NCBI RefSeq assembly: GCF_000717275.1
Contig: NZ_JNYV01000001.1
Coordinates: forward strand, 434,001-498,000
Length of the DNA: 64,000 nucleotides
Direction: 5' to 3'
Source: Kitasatospora arboriphila
GTDB taxonomy: Bacteria; Actinomycetota; Actinomycetes; Mycobacteriales; Mycobacteriaceae
The position numbers and the translations under genes are program-made. Shown piece after piece: positions 9,152 to 18,850 of the stretch (positions are counted from its first letter, which is position 1; the number at the start of each line of letters is the position of its first letter). The notes beneath the pieces were generated by a model, which searched no databases, was not told where the DNA came from, and worked only from the letters and a program-made list of their open reading frames with translations.

Positions 9152-10339
9152 TTAGCGTTTGCGGCGTCGCTTACCCGACGGACGCGCCCCTGCATGTGGG
9201 GCGCTTCCCGACCGCTGCGCTCGAACCGGCGCGGGGGGGGTTTTGGTCAACGTGGTGGCGCCACCGACTGCGGGTGCGACGTCGTCGGTCACCGGTATCG
9301 ATCGACCCTCACGCTCGCTCCGGCGGGCCAACACCTTTCGGGTGTGCGAGCCGATGTCCTTACGCCGTTCCTTGAGGGTGGCGAGCAGCGGGGTCGCCAA
9401 GAAGATCGACGAGAACGTGCCGGTGATGACACCCACCATCTGGACCAGTCCGAGGTCCTTGAGGGTGCCCACTCCCAACACCCACACCGCGATGACCATC
9501 AGGGACAGCACCGGGAGTACCGAGATGACAGTGGTGTTGATCGATCGCATCAGGGTCTGGTTCACCGCGAGATTGGCCTGCTCGGCATAGGTGCGCCGGG
9601 TGGTGTGCAGCACACCACGGACGTTCTCTTCCACCTTGTCGAAGACCACGACGGTGTCGTAGAGGGAGAAGCCCAGGATCGCCAGGAAACCGATCACCGT
9701 CGCCGGTGTCACCTCGAAGCCGACAAGGGAGTAGATGCCCGCCGTGGTGGCGATGTCGAAGAACAGCGCAGCGATCGCCGCCACCGCCATCTCCTTGTCG
9801 AAACGGATGGCGATGTAGATCGTCACCAGCACCAGGAACACCGCCAGCGCGATCAGCGCCTTCTCGGTGATCTCACCGCCCCAGGTGGAGCTCACGTCCG
9901 ACGAGCTCACGTCGTTGGGCGCGAGCCCGAACTCGTCCGACAACGCATCGGTGACCTTGATCAGCTGCTGGGCGTCGAGTGTCTCGGTCCGGATCTGCAC
10001 GGTCTGGCTTGCCCCCGACCCTGCGGTCTGGACCGACTGCGGATCGTCGCCCATGGCCTCGGCGTAGGTCGACTCGACCTCGCTCGTCGACACCTCACCG
10101 GTCTTCGGGAACGAGATCTGGGTTCCGCCCTCGAACTCGATCCCGAGCGTGAATCCGCGGATACCGATACTCGCGAGCGAGATGAGCACAAGCGCGGTGG
10201 TGATCATGAACCACATGCGCCGGCGGCCGACGATCTCGAAGGCGCCGGTACCCGTGTAGAGGCGGGACAGCAGCGATCGGTTGGTCGCGGCGGTGAAGTC
10301 GGCGTCGCTGGTGGGTGCCCGACGGTCGGTGTCAGCCAT
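9152..10339 (-). CDS. secF: Protein translocase subunit SecF
   Basis: A 395-residue membrane partner of SecD in the SecDF complex, which uses the proton gradient to help pull secreted proteins through SecYEG. Six membrane segments are visible, with the large extracytoplasmic loop after the first helix and typical blocks [16 protein letters not shown] and [17 protein letters not shown]. The C-terminus is basic and proline-rich (ends SGKRRRKR). Its start overlaps secD by 8 nt, and only 8 nt separate it from the lipoprotein gene, so secD, secF and the lipoprotein are likely co-transcribed. Confidence 0.96.
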   Translation of the reverse strand: MADTDRRAPTSDADFTAATNRSLLSRLYTGTGAFEIVGRRRMWFMITTALVLISLASIGIRGFTLGIEFEGGTQISFPKTGEVSTSEVESTYAEAMGDDPQSVQTAGSGASQTVQIRTETLDAQQLIKVTDALSDEFGLAPNDVSSSDVSSTWGGEITEKALIALAVFLVLVTIYIAIRFDKEMAVAAIAALFFDIATTAGIYSLVGFEVTPATVIGFLAILGFSLYDTVVVFDKVEENVRGVLHTTRRTYAEQANLAVNQTLMRSINTTVISVLPVLSLMVIAVWVLGVGTLKDLGLVQMVGVITGTFSSIFLATPLLATLKERRKDIGSHTRKVLARRSEREGRSIPVTDDVAPAVGGATTLTKTPPAPVRAQRSGSAPHAGARPSGKRRRKR

Positions 10340-11912
10340 TGCGCACTCCTCCCGAAGTCCTGCTCGTGGTCGTTGTCGTGGTGGGACGCTCGGCTGCCGC
10401 CTGGCGCCGATCCTTCGCCACCTGGGTGACCCCGCCGAGACCGTTCACGCTCGGCTTGGACAGGAAGTTCGACCGGGATGCGTAGACCACCAAGGGATAG
10501 GTCACGAGGAAGACCACCGCGACGTCCAGGATGGTCGTCAACCCCAAGGTGAACGCGAATCCCTTCACGTCACCGACGGCGAGGAAGTACAGCACACCGG
10601 CCGAGATCAGGCTGACCGCGTTGCCCGACCAAATGGTGCGTTTGGCTCTCGCCCAGCCGCGTGGAACAGCCGAGCGGAAGCTCCGGCCTTCACGCATCTC
10701 GTCCTTGATGCGCTCGAAGTAGACGACAAAGGAGTCCGCGGTCATGCCGATACCGATGATCAGACCGGCGATGCCGGCGAGATCGAGGGTGAAGTTGATG
10801 TACCTGCCGAGCAGGACCATGATCCCGTAGACCATGATCCCCGACAGGGTCAGCGACAGAACCGTCAGGATCCCGAGCATGCGGTAGTACGCCAAGGCGT
10901 AGATGAAGACCGCGATCAGACCGATCAGGCCTGCGATCAGACCGGCCTTGAGCGACGACCAGCCGAGGGTTGCGGACACTGTCTGGGCGTCAGATGCCTT
11001 GAACGACAGGGGCAGAGACCCGTACTTGAGGACGTTCGCAAGATCTTTGGCCTCGGTCTGGGTGAAGTCGCCACTCACCTCGGTGGTGCCGTTGATGGCG
11101 CCGTTGATCTGCGGGGCGCTGACCACCTTGGAGTCCAGGGTGAATGCTGTTGCCTTGCCGATGTTCTGGGCGGTGTAGCTCGACCAGAAGTCGCGGGCGC
11201 CACCCTTGTAGTCCAAGCGCACGATCCATGCGCCTGCACCCTGGGTGGTCCCGGCCTCAGCTTTGTCGATATCGCTGCCCTTGATGATCTGCGGTTCGAG
11301 CAGAAACACCTGAGTGCCGTCCTCGGAACAGGTCACCAGGTACTGCTCGGGATCGTCGTTGCCCTGCAACGGATCCGGTGCAGAGGGATCGCAGTTCATC
11401 TTTGCCATCTGCGCTCTGAGGGCGTCCGTGTTCGCGTCCTTGGGCGCCTGCCGCAGGGCCTTGGCCTCTGCTATCGCCTGTTCGGACGTCTGTCCCTCGG
11501 GAGCGGGCGGAGCGTTGGGCTGGGGGGTTGCCGCCTGGACATCGGCGACCGGGCGAACGTAGAGCAACGCGGTCTGTCCGAGGGTGCGGGCCTGTTTGCC
11601 GTCGTCACCGGGAACCGTGATCACCAGGTTGTCACCGTCGATGATGACCTCGGACCCGGAGACGCCGAGTCCGTTGACCCGCTGCTCGATGATCTGTTTG
11701 GCCTTGTCGAGCTGGTCCCGGCTCGGTGCGCTGCCGTCAGGGGTACGTGCGGTGAGGGTGACCCGCGTCCCGCCCTGGAGGTCGATACCGAGTTTCGGGG
11801 TCGCTTCTCTGCTGCCGGTGAAGAACACCAGCCCGTACACCACGATCATCAACAGGAAAAAGACGATCAACATCCGTGACGGAGGTACTTCACGGTTTGA
11901 CGACGATGCCAC
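10332..11912 (-). CDS. secD: Protein translocase subunit SecD
   Basis: A 526-residue SecDF subunit. An N-terminal helix (about 14-31) leads to a large external domain opened by [15 protein letters not shown], the P1 signature, and interrupted by a Pro/Ala/Gln-rich insert, which is common in actinobacterial SecD. Five further membrane helices follow, with GTAxGTAD-like [19 protein letters not shown] for proton coupling. GTG at 11912 is the start, with GGAG about 13 nt upstream. It follows yajC after a 125-bp gap. Confidence 0.96.
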   Translation of the reverse strand: MASSSNREVPPSRMLIVFFLLMIVVYGLVFFTGSREATPKLGIDLQGGTRVTLTARTPDGSAPSRDQLDKAKQIIEQRVNGLGVSGSEVIIDGDNLVITVPGDDGKQARTLGQTALLYVRPVADVQAATPQPNAPPAPEGQTSEQAIAEAKALRQAPKDANTDALRAQMAKMNCDPSAPDPLQGNDDPEQYLVTCSEDGTQVFLLEPQIIKGSDIDKAEAGTTQGAGAWIVRLDYKGGARDFWSSYTAQNIGKATAFTLDSKVVSAPQINGAINGTTEVSGDFTQTEAKDLANVLKYGSLPLSFKASDAQTVSATLGWSSLKAGLIAGLIGLIAVFIYALAYYRMLGILTVLSLTLSGIMVYGIMVLLGRYINFTLDLAGIAGLIIGIGMTADSFVVYFERIKDEMREGRSFRSAVPRGWARAKRTIWSGNAVSLISAGVLYFLAVGDVKGFAFTLGLTTILDVAVVFLVTYPLVVYASRSNFLSKPSVNGLGGVTQVAKDRRQAAAERPTTTTTTSRTSGGVRNG

Positions 11913-12037
11913 GCTGCCTACGTCTCCTCAGTTGTCTTACGAACCCCGACAGACCGCAGGGGCGTCCGTCACGGTACGTGCTCCGACATCGACGATGTCG
12001 CGCACGCCCGTGTGACGCCCCCTCGGCCGGGAGAGCT

Positions 12038-12457
12038 CTATGACTTGTCTTGGTCTCCGCGAGACTTCTCGAGAGTGATCGAGTCGTCGTGATCGGCATA
12101 GCTGTCCGCGTTGCCGTGGTCGGCAAAGCCGAAGTCGTCGTCGTCGGAATCGGCGACGGTGTTGTCGATCAGCCCGACGCCGGGGTAGCTGTCGGCGAGG
12201 TCGTCGGCGTGGACGACCTCACGGATCGCCAACCGGTTCCAGCGAGTGACAACGCCATCGGCGATCTCGAGGTCAACGGTTCCGTCGGCCAGCCCGGCAA
12301 CAGTGCCGTAGACGCCCGAGGTGGTCTGGATACGTGCGCCGATCTGGAGCGAGTCTTGCATCTCCTGAGCCGCGGACATCGCCTTCTTCTGGCGACGAAC
12401 GGACAGGATCATGAAGCCGACCAAGAAGACCAGCAGGATAGGAAATATCAATTCCAT
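12038..12457 (-). CDS. yajC: Preprotein translocase accessory subunit YajC
   Basis: A 139-residue single-pass membrane protein associated with SecDF. The N-terminal helix MELIFPILLVFLVGFMILSV is followed at once by the conserved basic patch RRQKKAM and by QDSLQIGARIQTTSGVYGTV, the YajC core. The last 40 residues form an acidic Asp-rich tail, longer than in E. coli. The ATG at 12457 begins the typical MELI... start; an upstream in-frame ATG would add 13 polar residues before the helix and is less likely. It heads the yajC-secD-secF set. Confidence 0.92.
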   Translation of the reverse strand: MELIFPILLVFLVGFMILSVRRQKKAMSAAQEMQDSLQIGARIQTTSGVYGTVAGLADGTVDLEIADGVVTRWNRLAIREVVHADDLADSYPGVGLIDNTVADSDDDDFGFADHGNADSYADHDDSITLEKSRGDQDKS

Positions 12458-12578
12458 GGTGGTGTGTTCAGTCCTTGATTTGTCATTCGTGCACACGAGC
12501 AGCGCTCGCCATCACACCCAGTGTGCCATCCCGGGCGTGCCGGGCCCGAATTCGCCGCTGAGCTCCGGCTGAGAAATG

Positions 12579-13736
12579 TCAGATCGCGGCCGGGTCGTCG
12601 TCACCGAACAGCGACATCATGGCCGACCCGTCCTCGCGCACGCGCACCCCGAACGAACCGTTCAGGGCGCCGGCAGGCGGCGTGAGACCGAGGTGGTGCC
12701 ACGCAGCGGCGGTCGCGACCCTCCCCCGCGGGGTGCGGGCGATCATCCCGGCACGCACGAGGAATGGTTCGCACACCTCTTCCACCGTGGCCGGCTCCTC
12801 CCCGACCGCGACGGCCAAGGTGGACACTCCTACCGGTCCGCCGCCGAAGCCACGGACCAGTGCACCGAGAACAGCCCGGTCGAGCCGATCGAATCCGAGT
12901 TCGTCGACGTCGTAGACAGTCAGGGCAGCCCGGGCCACCGCAAGGTCGACGACGCCGTCCGCCCTTACTTCCGCGTAGTCGCGCACCCTCCGCAGGAGAC
13001 GGTTGGCGATCCGGGGGGTACCGCGGGAACGGGACGCGATCTCGGCACCGGCGTCCGGCTCCATCGTGATCCCCAGGATGCCTGCCGACCGGCTCAGGAC
13101 ACGCTCGAGTTCACTTTCCTCGTAGAACTCCATGTGTGCGGTGAAACCGAATCTGTCCCGCAGTGGGCCCGTGAGAGCGCCCGAACGCGTGGTGGCGCCG
13201 ACCAAGGTGAACGGTGCGACGTCCAGCGGGATGGACGTGGCACCCGGTCCCTTGCCCACCACCACGTCGACGCGGAAATCCTCCATCGCGAGGTACAGCA
13301 TCTCCTCGGCGGGCCGAGCGATGCGGTGGATCTCGTCGATGAAGAGGACATCCCCCTCGACCAGGTTCGACAACATCGCGGCGAGGTCCCCGGCCCGCTC
13401 GAGCGCGGGGCCGGACGTGACCCGCAACGCGGCACCCATCTCCCCCGCGATGATCATCGCCAAAGAGGTCTTGCCCAGCCCCGGTGGACCCGACAGCAGA
13501 ATGTGGTCGGGGGTGCCACCGCGGCCGCGCGCCGCCTGCAGCACCAGCTCCAGCTGTTCGCACACCCTCGGCTGACCGATGAAGTCGCCAAGCGACTTCG
13601 GGCGAAGGCTGTTGTCGAGGTCGCCGTCTGCCGTGATCCGGCCGGCGTTGACGGTTCGGTTGACCGGTTCGGGGTCGGCGATCGGGTAACCCGACTCGCC
13701 GATACCGTCGAAGTCGTCGATGTCGTCGGGAGTCAT
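12579..13736 (-). CDS. ruvB: Holliday junction branch-migration ATPase RuvB
   Basis: Hexameric AAA+ motor that drives branch migration with RuvA during recombination repair. The 385 residues carry Walker A GPPGLGKT at 83-90, Walker B with DEIH at 134-137, sensor 1 GATTRSG and the winged-helix C-terminus (RTPRGRVAT). An N-terminal acidic extension of about 35 residues is longer than in E. coli. The ATG overlaps the ruvA stop in an ATGA (13733-13736). Third gene of the ruvC-ruvA-ruvB operon. Confidence 0.97.
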   Translation of the reverse strand: MTPDDIDDFDGIGESGYPIADPEPVNRTVNAGRITADGDLDNSLRPKSLGDFIGQPRVCEQLELVLQAARGRGGTPDHILLSGPPGLGKTSLAMIIAGEMGAALRVTSGPALERAGDLAAMLSNLVEGDVLFIDEIHRIARPAEEMLYLAMEDFRVDVVVGKGPGATSIPLDVAPFTLVGATTRSGALTGPLRDRFGFTAHMEFYEESELERVLSRSAGILGITMEPDAGAEIASRSRGTPRIANRLLRRVRDYAEVRADGVVDLAVARAALTVYDVDELGFDRLDRAVLGALVRGFGGGPVGVSTLAVAVGEEPATVEEVCEPFLVRAGMIARTPRGRVATAAAWHHLGLTPPAGALNGSFGVRVREDGSAMMSLFGDDDPAAI

Positions 13737-14329
13737 CGGGTCTTACCCAACGACGCAAGCGAGGCGCGCAGGACTGTCGCGGAGTCGGCGTTCGGCTGAT
13801 CCGCCAGCACTGCGATCACCGTCTTCTCGGCGACGGGAGCCGCAAAGCCAAGGCCCACAAGCGCTTCGGCGACCTGGTCGCGCACCGACGAACTCGGCAG
13901 GCTCGACGCGTCACCCCCGGTTGTGTGCGGTCGGTCGACTTTGTCCCGCAGTTCGACCACCAGTCGCTCGGCGACACGCTTGCCGATGCCGGGGACGGTG
14001 ATCAATGCCTTGGTGTCGCCGCCGGCCAGAGCCTCACGCAGGGCGTCGGGCTCGAGTACGGCCAGTGTGGCCATCGCCAGACGTGGTCCGACGCCGGTCA
14101 CGGTTTGCAGAAGCGTGAACAGCGAACGGGCATCGGGCTCGGTGAACCCGTACAGGGTCATCGAGTCCTCGCGCACGATCATGGTGGTGAGCAGCGTCGC
14201 CTCCGAGCCACGCCGGACCGAACCGGCTGTGCTGGGGGTGACGAGAACCTGATATCCGACGCCTGCGCAGTCGATGACGACGTGATCGAGCGCCACGTCG
14301 ACCACGGGTCCACGTACCGACGCGATCAC
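13733..14329 (-). CDS. ruvA: Holliday junction DNA-binding subunit RuvA
   Basis: Tetrameric junction-binding protein that loads RuvB. The 198 residues begin [12 protein letters not shown] (GTG start), contain the OB-fold domain, two helix-hairpin-helix motifs ([11 protein letters not shown] and [12 protein letters not shown]), and a C-terminal RuvB-contact domain after a linker. The GTG at 14329 is chosen because it overlaps the ruvC stop in a GTGA; the open frame continues far upstream but that part is antisense-like shadow over ruvC. Confidence 0.95.
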   Translation of the reverse strand: MIASVRGPVVDVALDHVVIDCAGVGYQVLVTPSTAGSVRRGSEATLLTTMIVREDSMTLYGFTEPDARSLFTLLQTVTGVGPRLAMATLAVLEPDALREALAGGDTKALITVPGIGKRVAERLVVELRDKVDRPHTTGGDASSLPSSSVRDQVAEALVGLGFAAPVAEKTVIAVLADQPNADSATVLRASLASLGKTR

Positions 14330-14895
14330 CGTCCCGCCGCCTTCTTGGCCAGGGCGACCCGATCGCGATACGCCTTCTGCTGCGCCAGCGCGACCGCTTG
14401 GGCCTGCTCCATCCGTTCCTGGATCGGCCCACGCCAGCAGTGGCAGATCGCAAGGGCAAGTGCGTCCGCGGCATCGGCGGGCCGGGGTGCCTGCTGCATG
14501 CCGAGGATGCGGGTGACCATCGCCGTCACCTGGGCCTTGTCGGCCCGTCCGCTTCCCGTCACCGCGGCCTTCACCTCGCTTGGTGTGTGAAATCGAACGG
14601 GAACCCCGCGCTGAGCCGCGGCCAACGCGATCACGCCACCGGCCTGAGCGGTGCCCATCGCGGTGCTGACCTGGTGCTGGGCGAACACACGCTCGATCGC
14701 CACGACATCGGGCCGGTGGGTGTCGAGCCAGTGCTCGGCAGCGGTGTGAATGGCGAGCAAGCGGTTCTCCAGTGCCATGTCGGGTGGGGTACGGATGACG
14801 TCGACATCGAGCGCGGTCACCGAGCGGCCCGTGCCCGATTGGATGAGCGCGATACCGCACCTGGTCAGCCCGGGGTCCACACCCATCACCCGCAT
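14326..14895 (-). CDS. ruvC: Holliday junction resolvase RuvC
   Basis: Endonuclease that cuts Holliday junctions. All four catalytic acids are visible: Asp7 (MGVDPGL), Glu68 (VVAIERV), and Asp141 and Asp144 ([10 protein letters not shown]). The 189 residues include a slightly long C-terminal helix. First gene of the ruv operon. I see no clear Shine-Dalgarno sequence before the ATG. The yebC gene lies 109 bp upstream. Confidence 0.96.
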   Translation of the reverse strand: MRVMGVDPGLTRCGIALIQSGTGRSVTALDVDVIRTPPDMALENRLLAIHTAAEHWLDTHRPDVVAIERVFAQHQVSTAMGTAQAGGVIALAAAQRGVPVRFHTPSEVKAAVTGSGRADKAQVTAMVTRILGMQQAPRPADAADALALAICHCWRGPIQERMEQAQAVALAQQKAYRDRVALAKKAAGR

Positions 14896-15004
14896 GCGAA
14901 CCCGCTTTCGGCTACGACTCGAATCTGTTCGGCACGAACAGTTGTTCGATATCGTAACCGGCGGTCACGACGGTCTCAGGCATCAACACGCGCCACCGGT
15001 GATC

Positions 15005-15760
15005 TCACTCCGATTCGAGCTCGGCGAGCACCTCGTCGCTGATGTCGACGTTGGAGTAGACCTCTTGCACGTCGTCGGAATCCTCGAGTGCGTCGATCAG
15101 CTTGAACACCTTGCGGGCGCCATCGGCGTCGACCGGTACCTCCACCGACGCACGGAAGCTGGCCTCGGCGGATTCGTAGTCGATGCCCGCGTCCTGCAGT
15201 GCCGTCCGGACCGCGACCAGATCCGTGGGTTCACTCACGATCTCGAAGGTGTCGCCCAGGTCGGTCACCTCCTCCGCGCCCGCTTCGAGGACCGCCATCA
15301 GGATGTCGTCCTCGGTCTGGCCGTTCTTCTCCAGGGTGACAACACCCTTGCGCGCGAACAGGTACGAGACCGAGCCGGGATCGGCCATGTTGCCGCCGTT
15401 GCGGGTCATGGCGGTGCGCACCTCGGTGGCGGCGCGGTTCCGGTTGTCGGTGAGGCACTCGATCAGGATCGCGACGCCGTTGGGGCCGTATCCCTCGTAG
15501 GTGATGTTCTGCCAATCGGCGCCGCCGGCTTCTTCGCCGCCACCACGTTTGCGGGCGCGCTCGATGTTGTCGTTGGGTACCGACGACTTCTTGGCCTTCT
15601 GAATGGCGTCGTACAAGGTGGGGTTACCACTCGGATCTCCGCCACCCGTGCGCGCGGCGACCTCGATATTCTTGACCAGCTTGGCAAACATCTTGCCGCG
15701 CTTGGCATCGACCACCGCCTTCTTGTGCTTGGTGGTGGCCCATTTTGAGTGGCCGCTCAT
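15005..15760 (-). CDS. yebC: YebC/PmpR family transcription or translation factor
   Basis: A 251-residue member of the YebC/TACO1 family, opening [20 protein letters not shown] as almost all members do, with the [19 protein letters not shown] block. Members have been described as DNA-binding regulators and, in other species, as factors easing translation through proline stretches; I cannot choose from sequence. The C-terminus is acidic. AAAGGGG precedes the ATG at good spacing. It sits between ruvC and pdxT, the usual actinobacterial order. Confidence 0.95.
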   Translation of the reverse strand: MSGHSKWATTKHKKAVVDAKRGKMFAKLVKNIEVAARTGGGDPSGNPTLYDAIQKAKKSSVPNDNIERARKRGGGEEAGGADWQNITYEGYGPNGVAILIECLTDNRNRAATEVRTAMTRNGGNMADPGSVSYLFARKGVVTLEKNGQTEDDILMAVLEAGAEEVTDLGDTFEIVSEPTDLVAVRTALQDAGIDYESAEASFRASVEVPVDADGARKVFKLIDALEDSDDVQEVYSNVDISDEVLAELESE

Positions 15761-15848
15761 TCAGCAAGCCCCTTTCGTACTGCTCGGGTGTGTGGCGTCG
15801 AGAACTGCGGACCGATCCTACTCGCCACCGGCGGTGCGGCGACGAGCC

Positions 15849-16466
15849 TCACTGCTTTCCTTGCGCCGCCCTGACCATCTCGACGAAGTACTCGTGGACC
15901 CGCCGGTCCCCGGTGACCTCTGGATGAAAGGACGTCGCGAGCACATCGCCCTGCCGGACCGCGACGACACGGCCCGCGGCCGGGCCGGCGGGAACCGTGC
16001 CCAGAATCTGGACCGATTCACCGGAAGACTCGACCCAGGGAGCCCTGATGAAAACAGCGCGCATCGGTCCGCCATCGATCCCGTCGATGTCGAGGTCGGT
16101 CTCGAACGACGCGACCTGGCGACCGAAAGCGTTGCGCCGCACTGTGATGTCGAGGGCGTCGAGATGCTGTGCATCCGGTCTCGTGTCCAGGATGTCGCGC
16201 GCGAGCATGATCATCCCCGCACACGATCCGTAGGCGGGCAGCCCATCGGCGAGAGCCTCGCGGAGCGGTTCGAGCAGGCCCAGCACCACGAGCAGTCGGC
16301 TCATCGTCGTGGATTCACCGCCCGGGATGATGATCCCATCGATGGAGTCGAGTTCGGAGGCCCGGCGGATCGACACGGGTTCGGCGCCGATCTCGGCGAG
16401 GGCGGCGTGGTGTTCGCGGACATCGCCTTGCAGGGCGAGGATGCCGATCCGCACCGGCGTGCTCAA
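15849..16466 (-). CDS. pdxT: Pyridoxal 5'-phosphate synthase glutaminase subunit PdxT
   Basis: Releases ammonia from glutamine for PdxS in vitamin B6 synthesis. The 205 residues hold the class I glutaminase triad: GGES at 49-52, Cys82 in YGSCAGMI, His181 and Glu183 in SFHPEVTGD. The start is taken as TTG at 16466, which overlaps the thioesterase stop in a TTGA; a GTG four codons later would also be possible. The partner gene pdxS is more than 4 kb away at 20889-21815, an unusual separation. Confidence 0.95.
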   Translation of the reverse strand: MSTPVRIGILALQGDVREHHAALAEIGAEPVSIRRASELDSIDGIIIPGGESTTMSRLLVVLGLLEPLREALADGLPAYGSCAGMIMLARDILDTRPDAQHLDALDITVRRNAFGRQVASFETDLDIDGIDGGPMRAVFIRAPWVESSGESVQILGTVPAGPAAGRVVAVRQGDVLATSFHPEVTGDRRVHEYFVEMVRAAQGKQ

Positions 16467-17314
16467 CTCTCCCTCTTCGCGTGCTGGTCCGCAGGCAACT
16501 GTCGTCCGGTCCGCGCGAGGCCTTCCTGGGTCACCGCCGCCACCATGACCCCGTTGCGGTCGTAGATCCGCCCCTGGGTCAATGCCCGGCCCCCGCCCGC
16601 CGATGGCGACGTCTGGTCGTACAACAGCCACTCGTCGGCGCGGAAAGGCCGCAGGAACCACATCGCGTGGTCGAGCGACGCCGACTGTACGTCCTCATCG
16701 GGGTGGGCGACCTTCGCCGATCCCAGCAATGTCATGTCGCTCATGTAGGCGAGTGTGCAGATGTGGAACACCGGCTCGTCCGGGAGGTGGTGGCGGTACC
16801 GGAACCAAACACGCTGCTGAGCGGCCAGATCGCGACTACGGACGAGCTGGTCGTCCGGGACGATCCGGACGTCGAAGTTCTCCCACTCGCGAAACGGTGA
16901 CATTGCCTTGCGGTCCTGAGCGGTGAGGACGTCGACCAGATCTTCCGGATCGGGCGCCGAAGGTATCTTGTCCTGATGCTCGAATCCCTGGTCCTGAACG
17001 TGGAAAGACGCCGACATCGTGAAGATCGCCATACCGTCCTGCACCGCGGTCACCCGCCGGGTGCAGAACGAACGGCCGTCGCGGATGCGGTCGACCAGGT
17101 AAACGGTCGGCTCCTCGGGCTTCCCGCCGCGCAGGAAGTAACCGTGCAACGAATGGACCACAAAACGGTCGTCGATCGTCTTCGTCGCCGACACCAGGGC
17201 CTGCCCGGCGACCTGCCCACCGAAGGTGCGCTGCAGGTGGCTCGGGTGGGCGTGCCCACGATAGATGTCCTTTTCTATCGTTTCGAGCTGCAGAATCTCT
17301 TCGATCGTCGCCAT
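16463..17314 (-). CDS. tesB: Acyl-CoA thioesterase II
   Basis: Hydrolyses acyl-CoA to free acid and CoA. The 283 residues form the double hot-dog fold: an N-terminal half with [16 protein letters not shown] and [11 protein letters not shown], and a C-terminal half with [20 protein letters not shown] and TQEGLAR. The Asp, Thr and Gln of the usual active site are in place (LDHAMWF, DQTSPS, VTQEG). It corresponds to TesB2 of M. tuberculosis, where it lies between pdxT and pdxS; here the signalling module is interposed before pdxS. The start has only a weak ribosome binding site. Confidence 0.93.
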   Translation of the reverse strand: MATIEEILQLETIEKDIYRGHAHPSHLQRTFGGQVAGQALVSATKTIDDRFVVHSLHGYFLRGGKPEEPTVYLVDRIRDGRSFCTRRVTAVQDGMAIFTMSASFHVQDQGFEHQDKIPSAPDPEDLVDVLTAQDRKAMSPFREWENFDVRIVPDDQLVRSRDLAAQQRVWFRYRHHLPDEPVFHICTLAYMSDMTLLGSAKVAHPDEDVQSASLDHAMWFLRPFRADEWLLYDQTSPSAGGGRALTQGRIYDRNGVMVAAVTQEGLARTGRQLPADQHAKRES

Positions 17315-17389
17315 GAGGTGGCACCACCTTTCCGACGACGATTATGGCTCACCGCGGGCGCAGGCCCACCACGGCTCCCCCGCCGGCGG

Positions 17390-17869
17390 TCAGAGGTCGT
17401 CGATCGACACGATCCCGTCCTGGATCGCGCGGGCCACGAGTGCCGCTTTGGTCGGGGCGGGCCGACCGACTTCGTTGTACTTGACCCGGATCCGGGCGAG
17501 ATGGGTGTTGACCGTGCCCAGTGAGATGAACAGCGATTGGGCCACCGCCGACTTGGAATCGAGGTTCAGCCACGCACGGAGTACCTCGATCTCGCGCTGC
17601 GACAGTTTGGGCGCGCGGTAAGCGGTGGTCGCGCCGGTGTCGGCAGCCCCCTCTGTCCGCCCGCTGCGACCGTGACCCGACATGGGAACCGCAGGAGTCG
17701 CACAGATGACCCCGGGCTGCGAATGCGGTGCCGCGCGACCGGGCAGAGGCATCGTGCGCTGCTTGAGCCGAGCGAGCGCCTCCTCCCTGGTCATCCGGAC
17801 CGGGGTCGCCGGCCGGTAACCGACCCGCGTGCGACTGGGAGCGCCAAAGGTGTTGTGCAGTACGGTCAT
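17390..17869 (-). CDS. LuxR-type transcriptional regulator without receiver domain
   Basis: A 159-residue DNA-binding protein. The first 90 residues are low-complexity (Pro, Arg, Gly, Thr) with no recognisable sensor. The C-terminal 67 residues are a LuxR/NarL helix-turn-helix: KLSQREIEVLRAWLNLDSKS, then FISLGTVNTHLARIRVKYNE. AGGAGA precedes the ATG at 17869; a longer open frame upstream covers the intergenic region and is unlikely to be used. It is the last gene of the FHA/PP2C module, separated from it by 203 bp that contain a 16-bp palindrome, so it may have its own promoter and regulate itself. Target genes unknown. Confidence 0.85.
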   Translation of the reverse strand: MTVLHNTFGAPSRTRVGYRPATPVRMTREEALARLKQRTMPLPGRAAPHSQPGVICATPAVPMSGHGRSGRTEGAADTGATTAYRAPKLSQREIEVLRAWLNLDSKSAVAQSLFISLGTVNTHLARIRVKYNEVGRPAPTKAALVARAIQDGIVSIDDL

Positions 17870-17957
17870 CGGTGATTCTCCTGGTCTGGGGGGCCGGTTT
17901 TCTCTTGCCCTCTGTCGAAGTGTCTCAACACTAAAACCTGCATGCCGGACATGTCGA

Positions 17958-17973
17958 TGGGTAGAACTACCCA
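17958..17973. promoter_or_regulatory. Candidate operator: 16-bp near-perfect palindrome
   Basis: TGGGTAGAACTACCCA consists of two 7-bp arms (TGGGTAG and CTACCCA) around AA. It lies 88 bp before the start codon of the LuxR-type gene, in a 203-bp intergenic gap. CATG copies flank it at 17950-17953 and 17977-17980. LuxR-type dimers bind inverted repeats of this kind, so autoregulation is an inference. A small RNA hairpin is the other reading, but a 2-nt loop makes that unlikely. Confidence 0.45.
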
Positions 17974-18072
17974 CCACATGAGCCCAGCTCAGAAGCGGTT
18001 TTACGGAAGACTGACCGTCAACTAACCACAGAGGCCGCCGCAGATCCGCCCAGCAGTGGCCCACGCTTTCGA

Positions 18073-18843
18073 TCAGCCGATCACGCCGTTGCGGCGCGCC
18101 TCGGCATCGATCAGCACCAGGTCCTCGCGTGTCACCAATCGGGCGGCCACCGCATATTCGACCAGCTTGACCCGCCGGTTGCTGGCCAGTCGCCCCGAGC
18201 CGCCGCGGACACCGGACACCCCGATCTGGTCGAACTTGTCGCACACGTTGTCGAGTTTGCGGTTGAATTTTGTCAGCGACCAGCCGAGCCTGGCCGCGGC
18301 CTGCGCCGACGACGGGATCGAACTCGCACCGGTTCCGTTGCGCCGCAACACCTCTTCGGCCAGAACAACTATCAGCAGCTTCTGACTCTCCGTCAGGGAC
18401 ACCACCCCGATGGTGGTTTCGCCGCTACGTGCCGGCTCCTCCACCGGCGCAAGATTCAACGGCATTGCGCCTGAATGGATTTCGAGCTCGTACGTCGTGG
18501 GGCCTGCCGAGAACACCACAGCGGTCACGCCGAACACGAGCGGCACCCGGGCACCAGGAGCCAGCGTCGCCTGGAATCCGGCGTCACCCGCGACGACCCC
18601 TGCGGACAGATGCGACCCCACATTGGACAGCCACCACAACCCGTCTTCGTGGTGCAGCATCAGGAATCTGCGGTGCAGATAAGGGTTGTCGTCGATATCG
18701 AGATCGGCCTCGCGGCCGATGTGGAACGGCTGGTCCGGACTGACCGCCACCCGCTCGCCGCAGAACTCCACGAAGGTCTCGGCGATCGAGCGTTTGACGC
18801 CTTCAGGCTGACCGGGTTCTCCCGCCGGATCGGTGATCGTCAT
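18073..18843 (-). CDS. FHA-domain protein with C-terminal helix-turn-helix-like domain
   Basis: A 256-residue protein. The N-terminal half has an FHA fold, the module that binds phosphothreonine: FHIGREADLDIDDNPYLHRR at about 41-60 and WWLSNVGSHL. The usual Ser of the SxxH motif is replaced (NPYLHR), so binding specificity may differ. The C-terminal half (TESQKLLIVVLAEEVLRR, then a helical block with ARLGWSLTKFNRKLDNVCDK) resembles a winged helix, suggesting a transcription factor switched by phosphorylation. It starts 7 bp after the PP2C stop, so the two are co-transcribed. The helix-turn-helix assignment is tentative. Confidence 0.75.
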   Translation of the reverse strand: MTITDPAGEPGQPEGVKRSIAETFVEFCGERVAVSPDQPFHIGREADLDIDDNPYLHRRFLMLHHEDGLWWLSNVGSHLSAGVVAGDAGFQATLAPGARVPLVFGVTAVVFSAGPTTYELEIHSGAMPLNLAPVEEPARSGETTIGVVSLTESQKLLIVVLAEEVLRRNGTGASSIPSSAQAAARLGWSLTKFNRKLDNVCDKFDQIGVSGVRGGSGRLASNRRVKLVEYAVAARLVTREDLVLIDAEARRNGVIG

Positions 18844-18850
18844 CGCCGGA

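Noticed and set aside
10281..11879. 532-codon open frame on the + strand
   Set aside because: It is antisense to secD, which is well supported by motifs; the long frame is an effect of high GC.
12576..13799. 407-codon open frame on the + strand
   Set aside because: Antisense to ruvB, which has all AAA+ motifs.
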